Positions 24,832 to 33,135 of a stretch of 64,000 nucleotides of DNA are shown in pieces. The DNA comes from Clostridium sardiniense. Its GTDB lineage: Bacteria; Bacillota; Clostridia; Clostridiales; Clostridiaceae. Location: assembly GCF_016907995.1 (NCBI RefSeq), contig NZ_JAFBDA010000003.1, positions 62,001 to 126,000 of the forward strand, written 5' to 3'. A program made the translations under genes and the position numbers. How positions within the stretch are numbered: position 1 is the first letter of the stretch; every line of letters starts with the position of its first letter. A model generated the notes under the pieces. That model ran no database searches, was not told the origin of the DNA, and saw only the letters and a program-made list of their open reading frames with translations.

Positions 24832-26421
24832 CTATTTTTTTCTTAATACCTTACCTGCTTTTATCTTTTTATACTCCCCATTATCTATTACTACTTGACC
24901 ATTTATGATTACATAATTTATTCCCTCTGGGAATTTAATTGGATCTTCAAAAGTTCCAATATCCTTAACTTCATCCTTATTAAACAAAACTATATCTGCG
25001 AAGCATCCTTCCTTAAGAAGTCCTCTATCTTTTATGCCAAATGCGCTAGCTGCTTTACTTGTCATTTTCATAACTCCTTCTTCAAGAGTTAACACACCAA
25101 GATCTCTTACAAATCTTCCAAGTATTCTTGGGAATGATCCATAAGCTCTAGGATGGGGTCTTCCAGCTAAAAGTCCATCAGTACATACATTTTGTTCTGC
25201 AAGTTTCATAAATTTGATTATATGTTCTTCCATTCCATAATAATCAACCATTCCTACTGCATTTTCTTCTTCAAGTAAAAGATCAAATGTTGCATTGTAA
25301 GGATCTTTGCCTCTAAGCTTTCCAAGTTCTATTAAGTTTTTACCTATTGCATCTTCATTTTTCTTATTTCTAACTGAAGTTACATATATGGCATCAAGTC
25401 CAGCAAAGTCAACAAAGTTGTCCCAGCCTTCAATCCCATGTTCCATATCATAAATCATCTTCTCTCGCATCTCTTCTGATGCAAGTCTTTCCATAAGCTT
25501 ATCTGTTCCTCCATCATGAGCCCATGGTGGTAATATAACACCAAGCATTGTGCTTCCTGCTGCATATGGATATTGGTCAAAAGTAACTCTTATACCTTTT
25601 TTCTTAGCTTCATTAAATAATTCAATTACTTCATCAATATACTTCCAGTTCTTCTTACCACATACTTTAAAGTGTGAGAAGTGAACTCTTACCCCTGACT
25701 TTTCTCCTATCTCAATTATTTCCTTCATTGAAGATATAATAGTATCTGCTTCACTTCTTTGATGTACTACAAATACTCCATCAAACTCTGCAACAACTTT
25801 ACACATTTCTATAAGTTCTTCAGTGTGAGAATAAGCACAAGGCATATATATAAGACCTGTTGATAATCCATATGCTCCAGCTTCCATCTCTCTTCTTGTG
25901 ATTTCACACATCTTCTTTATATCTTCTTTAGTTGCGGGAACATTTCCGAGTCCAAGAACTTCCATTCTTACATTTCCATGAGGTACTAAGTATGCTTCAT
26001 TTAAACCTACCCCATTGTTTTCCATCATTTTTAAATAGTTATCAGTTATCTCATATTCCCAGTCAATCTCATCTGACTCACCATCTAATCCTGCTATATT
26101 TTTTCTCCAAGGTGAGATATATTTTTTTGGCAATGGTGCCATTGATATTCCATCTTGTCCTAATAATTCTGTAGTAATTCCTTGTCTAATCTTTATTTCA
26201 TTAAATGGATTTTCTAATATCTTAAGGTCACTGTGTGAGTGAGTGTCAATAAAGCCTGGGGCTATAACTAAGCCCCTAGCATCTATTGTTCTATCTATAT
26301 TATCTTCACAAATTTCATGTCCTATTTTTTTAATCCTCTCATCACAGATCAAGATATCTCCAATGTATCCTTTATTGCCACTTCCATCAGCTATAAAACC
26401 ATTTTTTATTAATATCTTCAT
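24832..26421 (-). CDS. N-acyl-D-amino-acid deacylase homologue
   Basis: A 529-residue amidohydrolase similar to D-aminoacylases. Metal-binding segments are DTHSHSDLK (about 60-68), VHFSHFKV and the family motif FDQYPYAAGS. AADIVLFNKDEV-like C-terminal residues close the small beta domain. I chose the ATG at 26421 because AAGGTGG lies 8 nt before it. In this cluster the acyl group is more likely a carbamoyl (ureido) or formyl group on a breakdown intermediate than an ordinary fatty acyl. Such a gene is not part of the E. coli ygeWXY-ssnA set, so it may mark a clostridial variant of the route. Confidence 0.8.
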   Translation of the reverse strand: MKILIKNGFIADGSGNKGYIGDILICDERIKKIGHEICEDNIDRTIDARGLVIAPGFIDTHSHSDLKILENPFNEIKIRQGITTELLGQDGISMAPLPKKYISPWRKNIAGLDGESDEIDWEYEITDNYLKMMENNGVGLNEAYLVPHGNVRMEVLGLGNVPATKEDIKKMCEITRREMEAGAYGLSTGLIYMPCAYSHTEELIEMCKVVAEFDGVFVVHQRSEADTIISSMKEIIEIGEKSGVRVHFSHFKVCGKKNWKYIDEVIELFNEAKKKGIRVTFDQYPYAAGSTMLGVILPPWAHDGGTDKLMERLASEEMREKMIYDMEHGIEGWDNFVDFAGLDAIYVTSVRNKKNEDAIGKNLIELGKLRGKDPYNATFDLLLEEENAVGMVDYYGMEEHIIKFMKLAEQNVCTDGLLAGRPHPRAYGSFPRILGRFVRDLGVLTLEEGVMKMTSKAASAFGIKDRGLLKEGCFADIVLFNKDEVKDIGTFEDPIKFPEGINYVIINGQVVIDNGEYKKIKAGKVLRKK

Positions 26422-26436
26422 CCTAAAAACCACCTT

Positions 26437-27624
26437 TTATTTGTTATAAACAGATTCTAATATTCCATAATATCCTTCTGCTCCAGTGAATAATTGATCT
26501 AATTCTATATATTCATCAATTGTATGAGCTAAATTTTCTTTTGATGGTCCAAAACCAATTGTTCTTATTCCTGCTTCTCCGGCATAATGTGAACCATTTG
26601 TGCAGAATGAGTATTGAGTTATTTCTGGATTTATACCAGCACGTTTTAATCCATTAAATGCAGCTTGTACAAATTCATCATCTTCACTATATAGCCAAGC
26701 TGGGAAGAATCTTTCACCTTCAATTACCTCTCCTGTATAACAAGTTTCTCTACCTATTGCATATGAAACCTTAGCATTAAGCTCTTTATCTTCTTTCATA
26801 AGATCATCTACTATCTTTTTAATTGGAGCTAAAACGCCTTCTTTAGTTTCACCAACTAAAAGTCTTCTATCAAAAGTAGCTCTGCAGTAATCTGGGACTA
26901 CAGATGCACCAGGATATGGTGATGATTTTATATCAGTTAATACAAGAATTCCTTTTCCAAGTACATCATGTACAGGAGTTTCTATATCTTGAATCTTTTC
27001 AATAATCTTTGACATCTTATATACTGCATTTATTCCCTTTTCTGGATTAGCTGAATGAGCTGGTTTTCCGAAAGTTTCAATAACTATTTCTGCTCTTCCT
27101 CTTTGTCCAATCTTTAAATTTAATTCTGAAGATTCACCAATAACCACATAATCTGGCTTAACAGCTTCACTTATCTTTCTAGCTGATACTCCTTCAAATA
27201 TTTCTTCATGAACTACACCTGCAACAAATATATCTCCTGCAAAATCCTTTTTAAAATCTTCTGCAAAGTAAGCTGCTGCTGCTATCATAGCTGATGTTTG
27301 TCCCTTCATGTCTGAAGCTCCTCTACCATATATCTTTCCATCAACTATTTCTGCTCCAAATGGTGCATGAGTCCACTTTGAATCATCTGGTACTGGAACA
27401 GTATCAATATGTCCATCAAAAAGTATTGTTTTTCCTGGTTTACTACCTTTTATATGTCCAATTACATTTCCATAACTATCTACAAAACATTCATCGTATC
27501 CTAATGCTTTAAATTCCTTCTTTATTGCTTCTACTACTTTACCTTCTTCACCTGAAACTGATTGATTTCTGATTAATTCTTGGCATAATTTAGTTAAAGT
27601 TTCTTTTCTTTGATTATTAAGCAT
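26437..27624 (-). CDS. ygeY: YgeY-family M20 hydrolase
   Basis: A 395-residue zinc hydrolase of peptidase family M20 and the YgeY branch ('selenium metabolism-linked hydrolase'). Metal ligands are in DGHIDTVP, GRGASDMKGQ and the catalytic HEEIFEG. The dimerisation lid has GQRGRAEIVIETFGKPAHSA. The start is set by AGGAGG nine nt before the ATG at 27624; the longer open frame from 27648 includes the binding site itself. It lies directly after ygeX. In the proposed pathway it would remove a ureido or acyl group to free 2,3-diaminopropionate or a related amino acid. Confidence 0.92.
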   Translation of the reverse strand: MLNNQRKETLTKLCQELIRNQSVSGEEGKVVEAIKKEFKALGYDECFVDSYGNVIGHIKGSKPGKTILFDGHIDTVPVPDDSKWTHAPFGAEIVDGKIYGRGASDMKGQTSAMIAAAAYFAEDFKKDFAGDIFVAGVVHEEIFEGVSARKISEAVKPDYVVIGESSELNLKIGQRGRAEIVIETFGKPAHSANPEKGINAVYKMSKIIEKIQDIETPVHDVLGKGILVLTDIKSSPYPGASVVPDYCRATFDRRLLVGETKEGVLAPIKKIVDDLMKEDKELNAKVSYAIGRETCYTGEVIEGERFFPAWLYSEDDEFVQAAFNGLKRAGINPEITQYSFCTNGSHYAGEAGIRTIGFGPSKENLAHTIDEYIELDQLFTGAEGYYGILESVYNK

Positions 27625-27658
27625 TTCTTTATTCCTCCTATAAACCATTTATTATCTA

Positions 27659-28861
27659 TTAGCATTCACTATTCCAAACTATTTCTCTATACTTTTCTGG
27701 GTCAGTATCTCCTTCAGTACTAAATAAAAGTACCCTTGAGTTTTCATCAAGTTCTAGTGCTTCTTTTAAATCTTTATAATCTTTATTTGTCATAATTTCA
27801 TATAGAAGACCTGTTGTAACAGCTCCTGATTCTCCTGATGTTACTTTAGTATCTCCTTTTAATGGGTTTCCAAGTATTCTCATACCTTTAGCTGATACCC
27901 AATCTGGACATGATACAAATGCAGTTGAATGATTCTTTAAAACTTCCCATCCAATTGTATTTGGTTCTCCACAAGCAAGCCCTGCCATTATTGTTTGCAT
28001 ATCTCCTCCAACAAATCTTGCTTCTCCATCATTTGCAATAGCTGATTTATAGAAACAATCTGCTAAATTTGATTCAACTATAACAGTCTTTGGACACTCA
28101 TCACCAAATTCTGATGCAAAAAATCCTTGAACTGCACCTGCAAGTGATCCAACGCCAGCTTGTACAAATATATGTGTTGGTTTAAGCACTTTGATAGCAT
28201 TTAATTGATCTAATGCTTCTAATGCCATAGTTCCGTATCCTTGCATTATCCATGCTGGAATCTTTTCATATCCTTCCCATGCAGTATCTTGTACCATTAA
28301 TCCATTATGATCATCTGCATATTTTGCAGCTAATCTAACTGCATCATCATAGTTCATATCAGTAATACTAGCTTCTGCACCTTCTGCCTTTATGTTTTCT
28401 AATCTTTGAAGTGATGATCCCTTTGGCATATATACAACTGATTTTTGTTTTAATCTATTAGCAGTCCATGCTACTCCTCTTCCATGATTACCATCTGTTG
28501 CTGTAACAAATGTAATATCTCCAAGTTTTTCTCTAACATCATCTGAAGTTAATCTTTCATAAGGTAAATCTTTTATATCTTCTCCTAATTTATCTGCTAA
28601 GTATCTTCCCATAGCAAATGATCCACCAAGTACCTTAAATGCATTTAATCCAAATCTATAAGATTCATCTTTTAAATATATTCCTTTAAGTCCTATCTTT
28701 TTAGCTAAATTATCTAATTCAACTAATGGTGTTTTATCATATTCTGAAAAACTTTCATGAAAGTTTTTTGCTTTTGATACTTCATCTCTACTTAAAAATT
28801 CTATACACCCTTCTTTATCTGTCTTTGGTAATGTATTTAGTTTCCATAATATTTTTTCCAT
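27659..28861 (-). CDS. ygeX: 2,3-diaminopropionate ammonia-lyase
   Basis: A 400-residue PLP enzyme that converts 2,3-diaminopropionate to pyruvate and two ammonia. The PLP lysine is K76 in FGLNAFKVLGG, matching E. coli YgeX. TATDGNHGRGVAW supplies the phosphate-binding and substrate loops, and GSLAGAVQGF and TSGESGAV complete the fold-type-II site. It is the first gene of the catabolic operon, behind a sigma-54 promoter (28904-28922) and a GGGAGG binding site. It probably makes the step where purine carbon enters central metabolism as pyruvate. RidA, encoded in the same operon, would clear its aminoacrylate intermediate. Confidence 0.95.
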   Translation of the reverse strand: MEKILWKLNTLPKTDKEGCIEFLSRDEVSKAKNFHESFSEYDKTPLVELDNLAKKIGLKGIYLKDESYRFGLNAFKVLGGSFAMGRYLADKLGEDIKDLPYERLTSDDVREKLGDITFVTATDGNHGRGVAWTANRLKQKSVVYMPKGSSLQRLENIKAEGAEASITDMNYDDAVRLAAKYADDHNGLMVQDTAWEGYEKIPAWIMQGYGTMALEALDQLNAIKVLKPTHIFVQAGVGSLAGAVQGFFASEFGDECPKTVIVESNLADCFYKSAIANDGEARFVGGDMQTIMAGLACGEPNTIGWEVLKNHSTAFVSCPDWVSAKGMRILGNPLKGDTKVTSGESGAVTTGLLYEIMTNKDYKDLKEALELDENSRVLLFSTEGDTDPEKYREIVWNSEC

Positions 28862-28903
28862 AACGTTTCCTCCCTATAAGCTTTTATTTATTAATACTTA
28901 TTT

Positions 28904-28922
28904 AAAGCAATATCTATGCCAA
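28904..28922 (-). promoter_or_regulatory. Sigma-54 promoter of the purine operon
   Basis: The minus strand reads TTGGCATAGATATTGCTTT. GG at -24 and GC at -12 are exactly 10 bp apart and the flanks fit TGGCAC-N5-TTGCW. It lies 43-61 bp before the ygeX start codon and immediately downstream of a sigma-54 activator gene and three palindromic candidate enhancer sites. Confidence 0.85.
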
Positions 28923-29032
28923 TTTCATGTAGTTATTTTTCCATTAATTCTTACTATTTTATTTAAATACTCAACCTTCTGTATATGTTTACAGATAGTT
29001 GTATAGCAACTTTAACTTAACATAATCATTAT

Positions 29033-29138
29033 TTATCAAAATGATAAAAGGATTATCATTTTGATAATCCTTTTGATTTATAAAGCCTGATAGTTATTTT
29101 ATTAACAAAATAAGCAAGTCTAATTATCATTTTGATAA
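29033..29138. promoter_or_regulatory. Triple palindromic upstream activating sites
   Basis: A 15-bp palindrome occurs three times: TTATCAAAATGATAA at 29033-29047, and TTATCATTTTGATAA at 29053-29067 and 29124-29138. Starts are 20 and 71 bp apart, and the sites lie about 110-220 bp upstream of the -24 element. That is the usual distance for enhancers bound by sigma-54 activators. The middle copy is also extended to a longer hairpin (AAAAGGA and TCCTTTT flanks) that could terminate transcription. Confidence 0.75.
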
Positions 29139-29152
29139 CTCTCCTTGCTTAT
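29112..29152 (-). terminator. Hairpin after the sigma-54 activator gene
   Basis: AAGCAAG and CTTGCTT flank the third palindrome, giving an interrupted stem just after the activator stop codon; a loose T-rich tract follows on the minus strand. It may separate the activator operon from the ygeX operon. Confidence 0.4.
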
Positions 29153-29156
29153 ATGT

Positions 29157-30914
29157 TTATTGCTCACCAATTTTTCTATATAATGTAGCAATACCTATTC
29201 CTAATTTTTTTGCAGCCTTCTTCTTTCCAGCCGTGTCTCTCCCATAAATATCTAATGCTTTATTTATATAATAACTTTCTATATCTTTAAGCTTTTCTAT
29301 ATCCTTAGAGTCAGAAATTATGTTATTCACATCACTTTCTTTTCTATAATCTAATATAGTCTGAGGAAGCATATCTAAAGTAACAATACCATCATCTCCA
29401 CTTAAATTTACCATGAATTCAACAACATTCTCTAATTCTCTAACATTCCCTTTCCATTGATATAGCTTTAACCTTTCTATTACATCATCCTTTACAGTAT
29501 GAACATACTTATTAAATATCTTATTATATTTTTTTATAAGCCCATACATAATAAGTTCAATATCTCCATCTCTTTTTCTAAGTGGAGGTACCTCTATTGG
29601 TATAACATTTAATCTATAATATAGATCTTCTCTAAACTTACCTTCTTCAACTAATTTCTTTAAATCCTTATTAGTAGCTGCAACTACTCTTATATCAAGA
29701 TTTATTAGTTGATTTGAACCGATTTTAACTATTGTTCTTTCTTGAAGAACTCTAAGTAATTTTACTTGAAGATATAGCGGCATGTCTCCAATCTCATCTA
29801 AAAATATTACGCCTTTATTTGCAAGCTCAAATTTACCTACACGTCCACTTGAACTTGCTCCAGAAAATGCACCTCTAACATACCCAAACAACTCACTTTC
29901 AAGAAGACTTTCAGGTATAGCACCACAATTTATAGCTATAAATGGTTTATTCTTACGGCTTCCTTCTGCATGTATAGCCCTTGCTACTAACTCTTTTCCT
30001 GTACCACTCTCCCCTGTAATTAAAACAGTTGACTTTGAATATGATATCTTTTTTATTTTTTTCTTAAGTTGTCTCATGGATGTAGAATCTCCAACAATTT
30101 CATCACAGTTTATTTTATTGTTCCCATGAGTTAAATTCACAACTTCATCTTTTAGATGCTTCAGTTCATTAAAAATAACTATCTTCTCACAATGGTTTTT
30201 ATTTATATAGTTGTGTATTATCTTACCAACCACCTTATATGGAATACCTCTTATGTATAGCTCAAATATATCTCCTCCTGGAAAATAATCATCTGTCTCT
30301 TCAACTCTTATATATTCTCCTACTATTCCCGGTCTTAAATTTAGCATTTTAAGAGCTTTATTATTTATTATTTTTATATTATTTAAGCTATCTATTGTTA
30401 TAATTCCATCATCTACAGAGTTTATTATTTGTTTAAAGAAATCTAAATGCTTTTTATTCGTCAATATCTCATTTTGTTCTATCAATTTTATAGCTATAAA
30501 TTCAGATATTTGTTCTAAAAAGCTCATAATTGTCTCAAAATTTAATGTTAAGTGCTTCTTTTGTTCCTCTGTAGAACATACAAGACCTATTATCCCAAAT
30601 GTAGCACTATCATATTTTATTGGCACACAGATTTCCATATACTCTTTACATTTACCTCTATTCATACAATCTCTACAAAGAAAATTTTCTCCTGGATCTT
30701 CTATAATTTTTGCCTCTCCTGTATATAGAGCCTCCTTATATACATAACCTGCAGATTCAATATTTTCTCCTACTCCATCCTTATATATCCCTGTACCTGC
30801 TATTCTTTGCATATTATAATCAACAATTTCTACATCTAACTTTAATATATTTGATAATAAATTTGCGTATTTATTTACTACATCTGAAATATCTATTAGA
30901 TTTATCTGCATCAT
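29157..30914 (-). CDS. Sigma-54-dependent activator of the purine cluster
   Basis: A 585-residue enhancer-binding protein. An N-terminal sensor region (1-150) has a Cys set C80-x2-C83-x5-C89-x6-C96, which could hold an Fe-S cluster or zinc. A PAS domain follows (about 160-250). The AAA+ domain has Walker A GESGTGKE (301-308), the sigma-54 contact loop GAFSGA (348-353, a common variant of GAFTGA) and Walker B VIFLDEIGD. A Fis-type helix-turn-helix (KKKAAKKLGIGIATLYRKIG) ends the protein. It lies between the maturation genes and the catabolic operon. The adjacent sigma-54 promoter and palindromes make it the obvious regulator. Confidence 0.93.
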   Translation of the reverse strand: MMQINLIDISDVVNKYANLLSNILKLDVEIVDYNMQRIAGTGIYKDGVGENIESAGYVYKEALYTGEAKIIEDPGENFLCRDCMNRGKCKEYMEICVPIKYDSATFGIIGLVCSTEEQKKHLTLNFETIMSFLEQISEFIAIKLIEQNEILTNKKHLDFFKQIINSVDDGIITIDSLNNIKIINNKALKMLNLRPGIVGEYIRVEETDDYFPGGDIFELYIRGIPYKVVGKIIHNYINKNHCEKIVIFNELKHLKDEVVNLTHGNNKINCDEIVGDSTSMRQLKKKIKKISYSKSTVLITGESGTGKELVARAIHAEGSRKNKPFIAINCGAIPESLLESELFGYVRGAFSGASSSGRVGKFELANKGVIFLDEIGDMPLYLQVKLLRVLQERTIVKIGSNQLINLDIRVVAATNKDLKKLVEEGKFREDLYYRLNVIPIEVPPLRKRDGDIELIMYGLIKKYNKIFNKYVHTVKDDVIERLKLYQWKGNVRELENVVEFMVNLSGDDGIVTLDMLPQTILDYRKESDVNNIISDSKDIEKLKDIESYYINKALDIYGRDTAGKKKAAKKLGIGIATLYRKIGEQ

Positions 30915-30941
30915 TATGCTAATTCCCCTTTTCCATATCTT

Positions 30942-31748
30942 TTATAGAGCGTTCTTTTTCACATCTTGTAAATGCTCTAATCTACCATTATTCTTTACTA
31001 ATAATATTTCTGATAAAATACTAACAGCAATCTCTGCCGGAGTACCATCTGATATATCAAGTCCAATTGGAGCATGTATACCTTCAATTAATTCATTAGA
31101 AACACCTTCATTTAATATTGCTTCTTTTAGCTCTAAAATTTTCTTCATACTTCCAACTACGCCAAGATAATTATAATTTTTATTAATTAGTTCTTTTGTC
31201 CAATAAGTATCACTCTTATGTCCTCTAGTTACAACTATTATATAGCTATTATCAAAACTTATATTACTTAAGCCTTCTATACTATTCGTTACTATAAACT
31301 TATCAATATTCTTAAAGGCATCATAATCCTTAAATTCTTCTCTATCCTCAATTACGATCCTCCTAAAATTCATACTATCAGTTAATCTACATATGCTCTG
31401 AGATATATGCCCACCACCAAAAATAATAAGATTTGGTTTTGGTTCAAATACTTTTATATATCCATCTACAGCTCCACCACACGCCATTTTAACCTTTCCG
31501 CTTTCATTTAGGTTATAAGCAAATTTCTCTCCTTGTCCACTTTCCAAGCATTTTACTGCACTTTCTATAACTACATATTCTATTTTTCCGCCCCCTATAG
31601 AACCAACTATTCTTCCATTCTCATCTACACTCATTAAAGATCCATTTTTTCTTGGTGTTGATCCATTAGAGGCTGTTATAGTGACCAATGCCATCTTTCT
31701 TCCACTTGATAACCCCTCAATAATACTCTTTAATACTCTTTCATCCAT
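30942..31748 (-). CDS. xdhC: XdhC/CoxI-type maturation protein
   Basis: A 268-residue protein of the XdhC/CoxI family, which binds molybdenum cofactor, promotes its terminal sulfuration (here perhaps selenation) and hands it to xanthine-dehydrogenase-type enzymes. N-terminal motif: TITASNGSTPRKNGSLM and GSIGGGKIE. A central cysteine lies in KMACGGAVDG. The C-terminal half is a Rossmann-like domain (LIIFGGGHISQ, and HAPIGLDISDGTPAEIAVSI). Its ATG overlaps the yqeB stop (TAATG), so it is translationally coupled. It directly precedes the activator gene. Confidence 0.95.
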   Translation of the reverse strand: MDERVLKSIIEGLSSGRKMALVTITASNGSTPRKNGSLMSVDENGRIVGSIGGGKIEYVVIESAVKCLESGQGEKFAYNLNESGKVKMACGGAVDGYIKVFEPKPNLIIFGGGHISQSICRLTDSMNFRRIVIEDREEFKDYDAFKNIDKFIVTNSIEGLSNISFDNSYIIVVTRGHKSDTYWTKELINKNYNYLGVVGSMKKILELKEAILNEGVSNELIEGIHAPIGLDISDGTPAEIAVSILSEILLVKNNGRLEHLQDVKKNAL

Positions 31749-32551
31749 TACTTATTCCTCCTTTGCTTTAACATCATTACACTTTCTAAAACTGCCCCAC
31801 CTATACACCTTGCTTTATCTGAAATTAAATCACAATTTTTCTTTTGATTAATTCTTGGATCTATATCAGCTATTTTAAGCCCCTCTTTTACATAAAATCC
31901 ATCTCTTATCATACCTCTTATTACCCCAGTTAACGAAGCTTTTACATATGAATTACCAACCATGCATATATTTTCGCCCTTTTCTACAATACTTCCAATA
32001 TCTTTAATTATTCTAATATTCCCTTTACAAGGAGAATATATAACTCTCTCAATTCCAAAACCCTCTATTATTCCTGGAACTCCCGTATTCTTTGCAGCTG
32101 ATCCATCAGATATTAATCTACCTAGGTTGTGCCCCCTATTTGTCTCAACTACTATATCAACATCTACCCCTGCTTCATATCCTGGTCCTAGCGCAATAGT
32201 TATATCTGCCATATCCTTATTTGTTCCTATATTTCTTTTACAAAGGGTTGCATCAACAACTGCCATAGGACTAATTTTTTTTATTATTTCACCAGAAGTA
32301 TCTTGCATGATACAAACTTTATCCGATTCTAATATACTAAATATTTCATCATATGAATCTGCTCTTTTTGCAATGACATCTTCAACTTTAAATTCTTTTT
32401 CATACATGGCCTCACTTAAGCAAACCTTTCTTCTTATGGACGTTGGCTTTTCTATCTCTAAGGCTATAACTTTAAATCCAGCTCTATATAATTTTTGAAT
32501 TGCACCAGTAGCAATGTCTCCGGCACCTCTTACGATTATTATTTCATCCAT
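31748..32551 (-). CDS. yqeB: YqeB, Se-dependent hydroxylase maturation protein
   Basis: A 267-residue protein matching the YqeB (EF2563-like) family, genomically tied to selenium-dependent molybdenum hydroxylases. It opens with a dinucleotide-like loop VRGAGDIATGAIQKLYRAG and has VIALEIEKPTSIRRKVCLSEA. A later segment, VVETNRGHNLGRLISDG, is characteristic. Exact chemistry is unknown; it is thought to take part in inserting labile selenium. It overlaps mocA by 13 bp and xdhC by one base, so the maturation genes form a tightly coupled unit. Confidence 0.93.
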   Translation of the reverse strand: MDEIIIVRGAGDIATGAIQKLYRAGFKVIALEIEKPTSIRRKVCLSEAMYEKEFKVEDVIAKRADSYDEIFSILESDKVCIMQDTSGEIIKKISPMAVVDATLCKRNIGTNKDMADITIALGPGYEAGVDVDIVVETNRGHNLGRLISDGSAAKNTGVPGIIEGFGIERVIYSPCKGNIRIIKDIGSIVEKGENICMVGNSYVKASLTGVIRGMIRDGFYVKEGLKIADIDPRINQKKNCDLISDKARCIGGAVLESVMMLKQRRNK

Positions 32552-33135
32552 TGTATTCTCCCTTCATATAATTTAATTAATTCTTCCAGCTCTTCTTTAG
32601 TGTCAACATCAAAAAATTCAGTACTTGAATGAAAGTTTAAGAAAGTTACCTTATCCCAATTATTTCTTATAACAGGTCTTCCACCAACATCTCCATGCAA
32701 AGACATTAATTCATCCCTAAATTCCCCTGAAAATATCACAGGACTTTTATTCCTTCCATGAACTTTCGGAACTACTATACCTCCATTCCTGTTAAACGTT
32801 TCCACAAGCCTTTTTATTGTTTTTCCCTTTAGTAAAGGCTGATCACCAGTAAAAAACATATATCCATCACTCAAAATTGATGATTTCTCTAAAGAAAGTC
32901 TTATGCCTTCACTCTGCCCATAGCTAGCATTCTTATTATATAAAGTAGATATACCATGCTTTATTGCAATTTCTTTTACTTTAAGATCTTTATAAACTAA
33001 AATAACTTCTTTAAATCCTACAGACTTTACTGTCTCTATTACCCATTCAACTAAAGGCTTACCACAAAAGTCTAATAGGAGCTTATTTCTTCCCATTCTT
33101 TTACCTTGTCCAGATGCTAAAATTACTGCTACTAT
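32539..33135 (-). CDS. mocA: Molybdenum cofactor cytidylyltransferase, non-standard AUA start
   Basis: A MobA/MocA-like nucleotidyltransferase that adds CMP (or GMP) to molybdopterin. The first ATG (33096) falls inside the nucleotide-binding loop LASGQGKRMGRNK and would delete its first half. In the same frame the sequence continues upstream, without ATG, GTG or TTG, to a stop. The best start is ATA at 33135, overlapping the yqeC stop as ATAG, with GGAGG nine nt before it. This gives 198 residues with the full loop, FTGDQPLL (metal-binding Asp) and GDVGGRPV. Either an AUA start codon is used or a mutation changed ATG to ATA. Confidence 0.8.
   Translation of the reverse strand: MVAVILASGQGKRMGRNKLLLDFCGKPLVEWVIETVKSVGFKEVILVYKDLKVKEIAIKHGISTLYNKNASYGQSEGIRLSLEKSSILSDGYMFFTGDQPLLKGKTIKRLVETFNRNGGIVVPKVHGRNKSPVIFSGEFRDELMSLHGDVGGRPVIRNNWDKVTFLNFHSSTEFFDVDTKEELEELIKLYEGRIQWMK

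Noticed and set aside
29045..29076. Hairpin AAAAGGATTATC...GATAATCCTTTT taken purely as a terminator
   Set aside because: Its core is one of three copies of the same 15-bp palindrome, so enhancer function is the better explanation; a secondary terminator role is possible.
31962..32498. 178-codon open frame on the plus strand opposite yqeB
   Set aside because: It mirrors the codons of a well-recognised gene, has no ribosome binding site and its translation is low-complexity Ser/Ile/Pro-rich sequence, typical of antisense shadows in AT-rich coding DNA.
32539..33096. mocA starting at the ATG at 33096
   Set aside because: This would cut away the first half of the essential nucleotide-binding loop, which is encoded in frame just upstream after a well-placed GGAGG.
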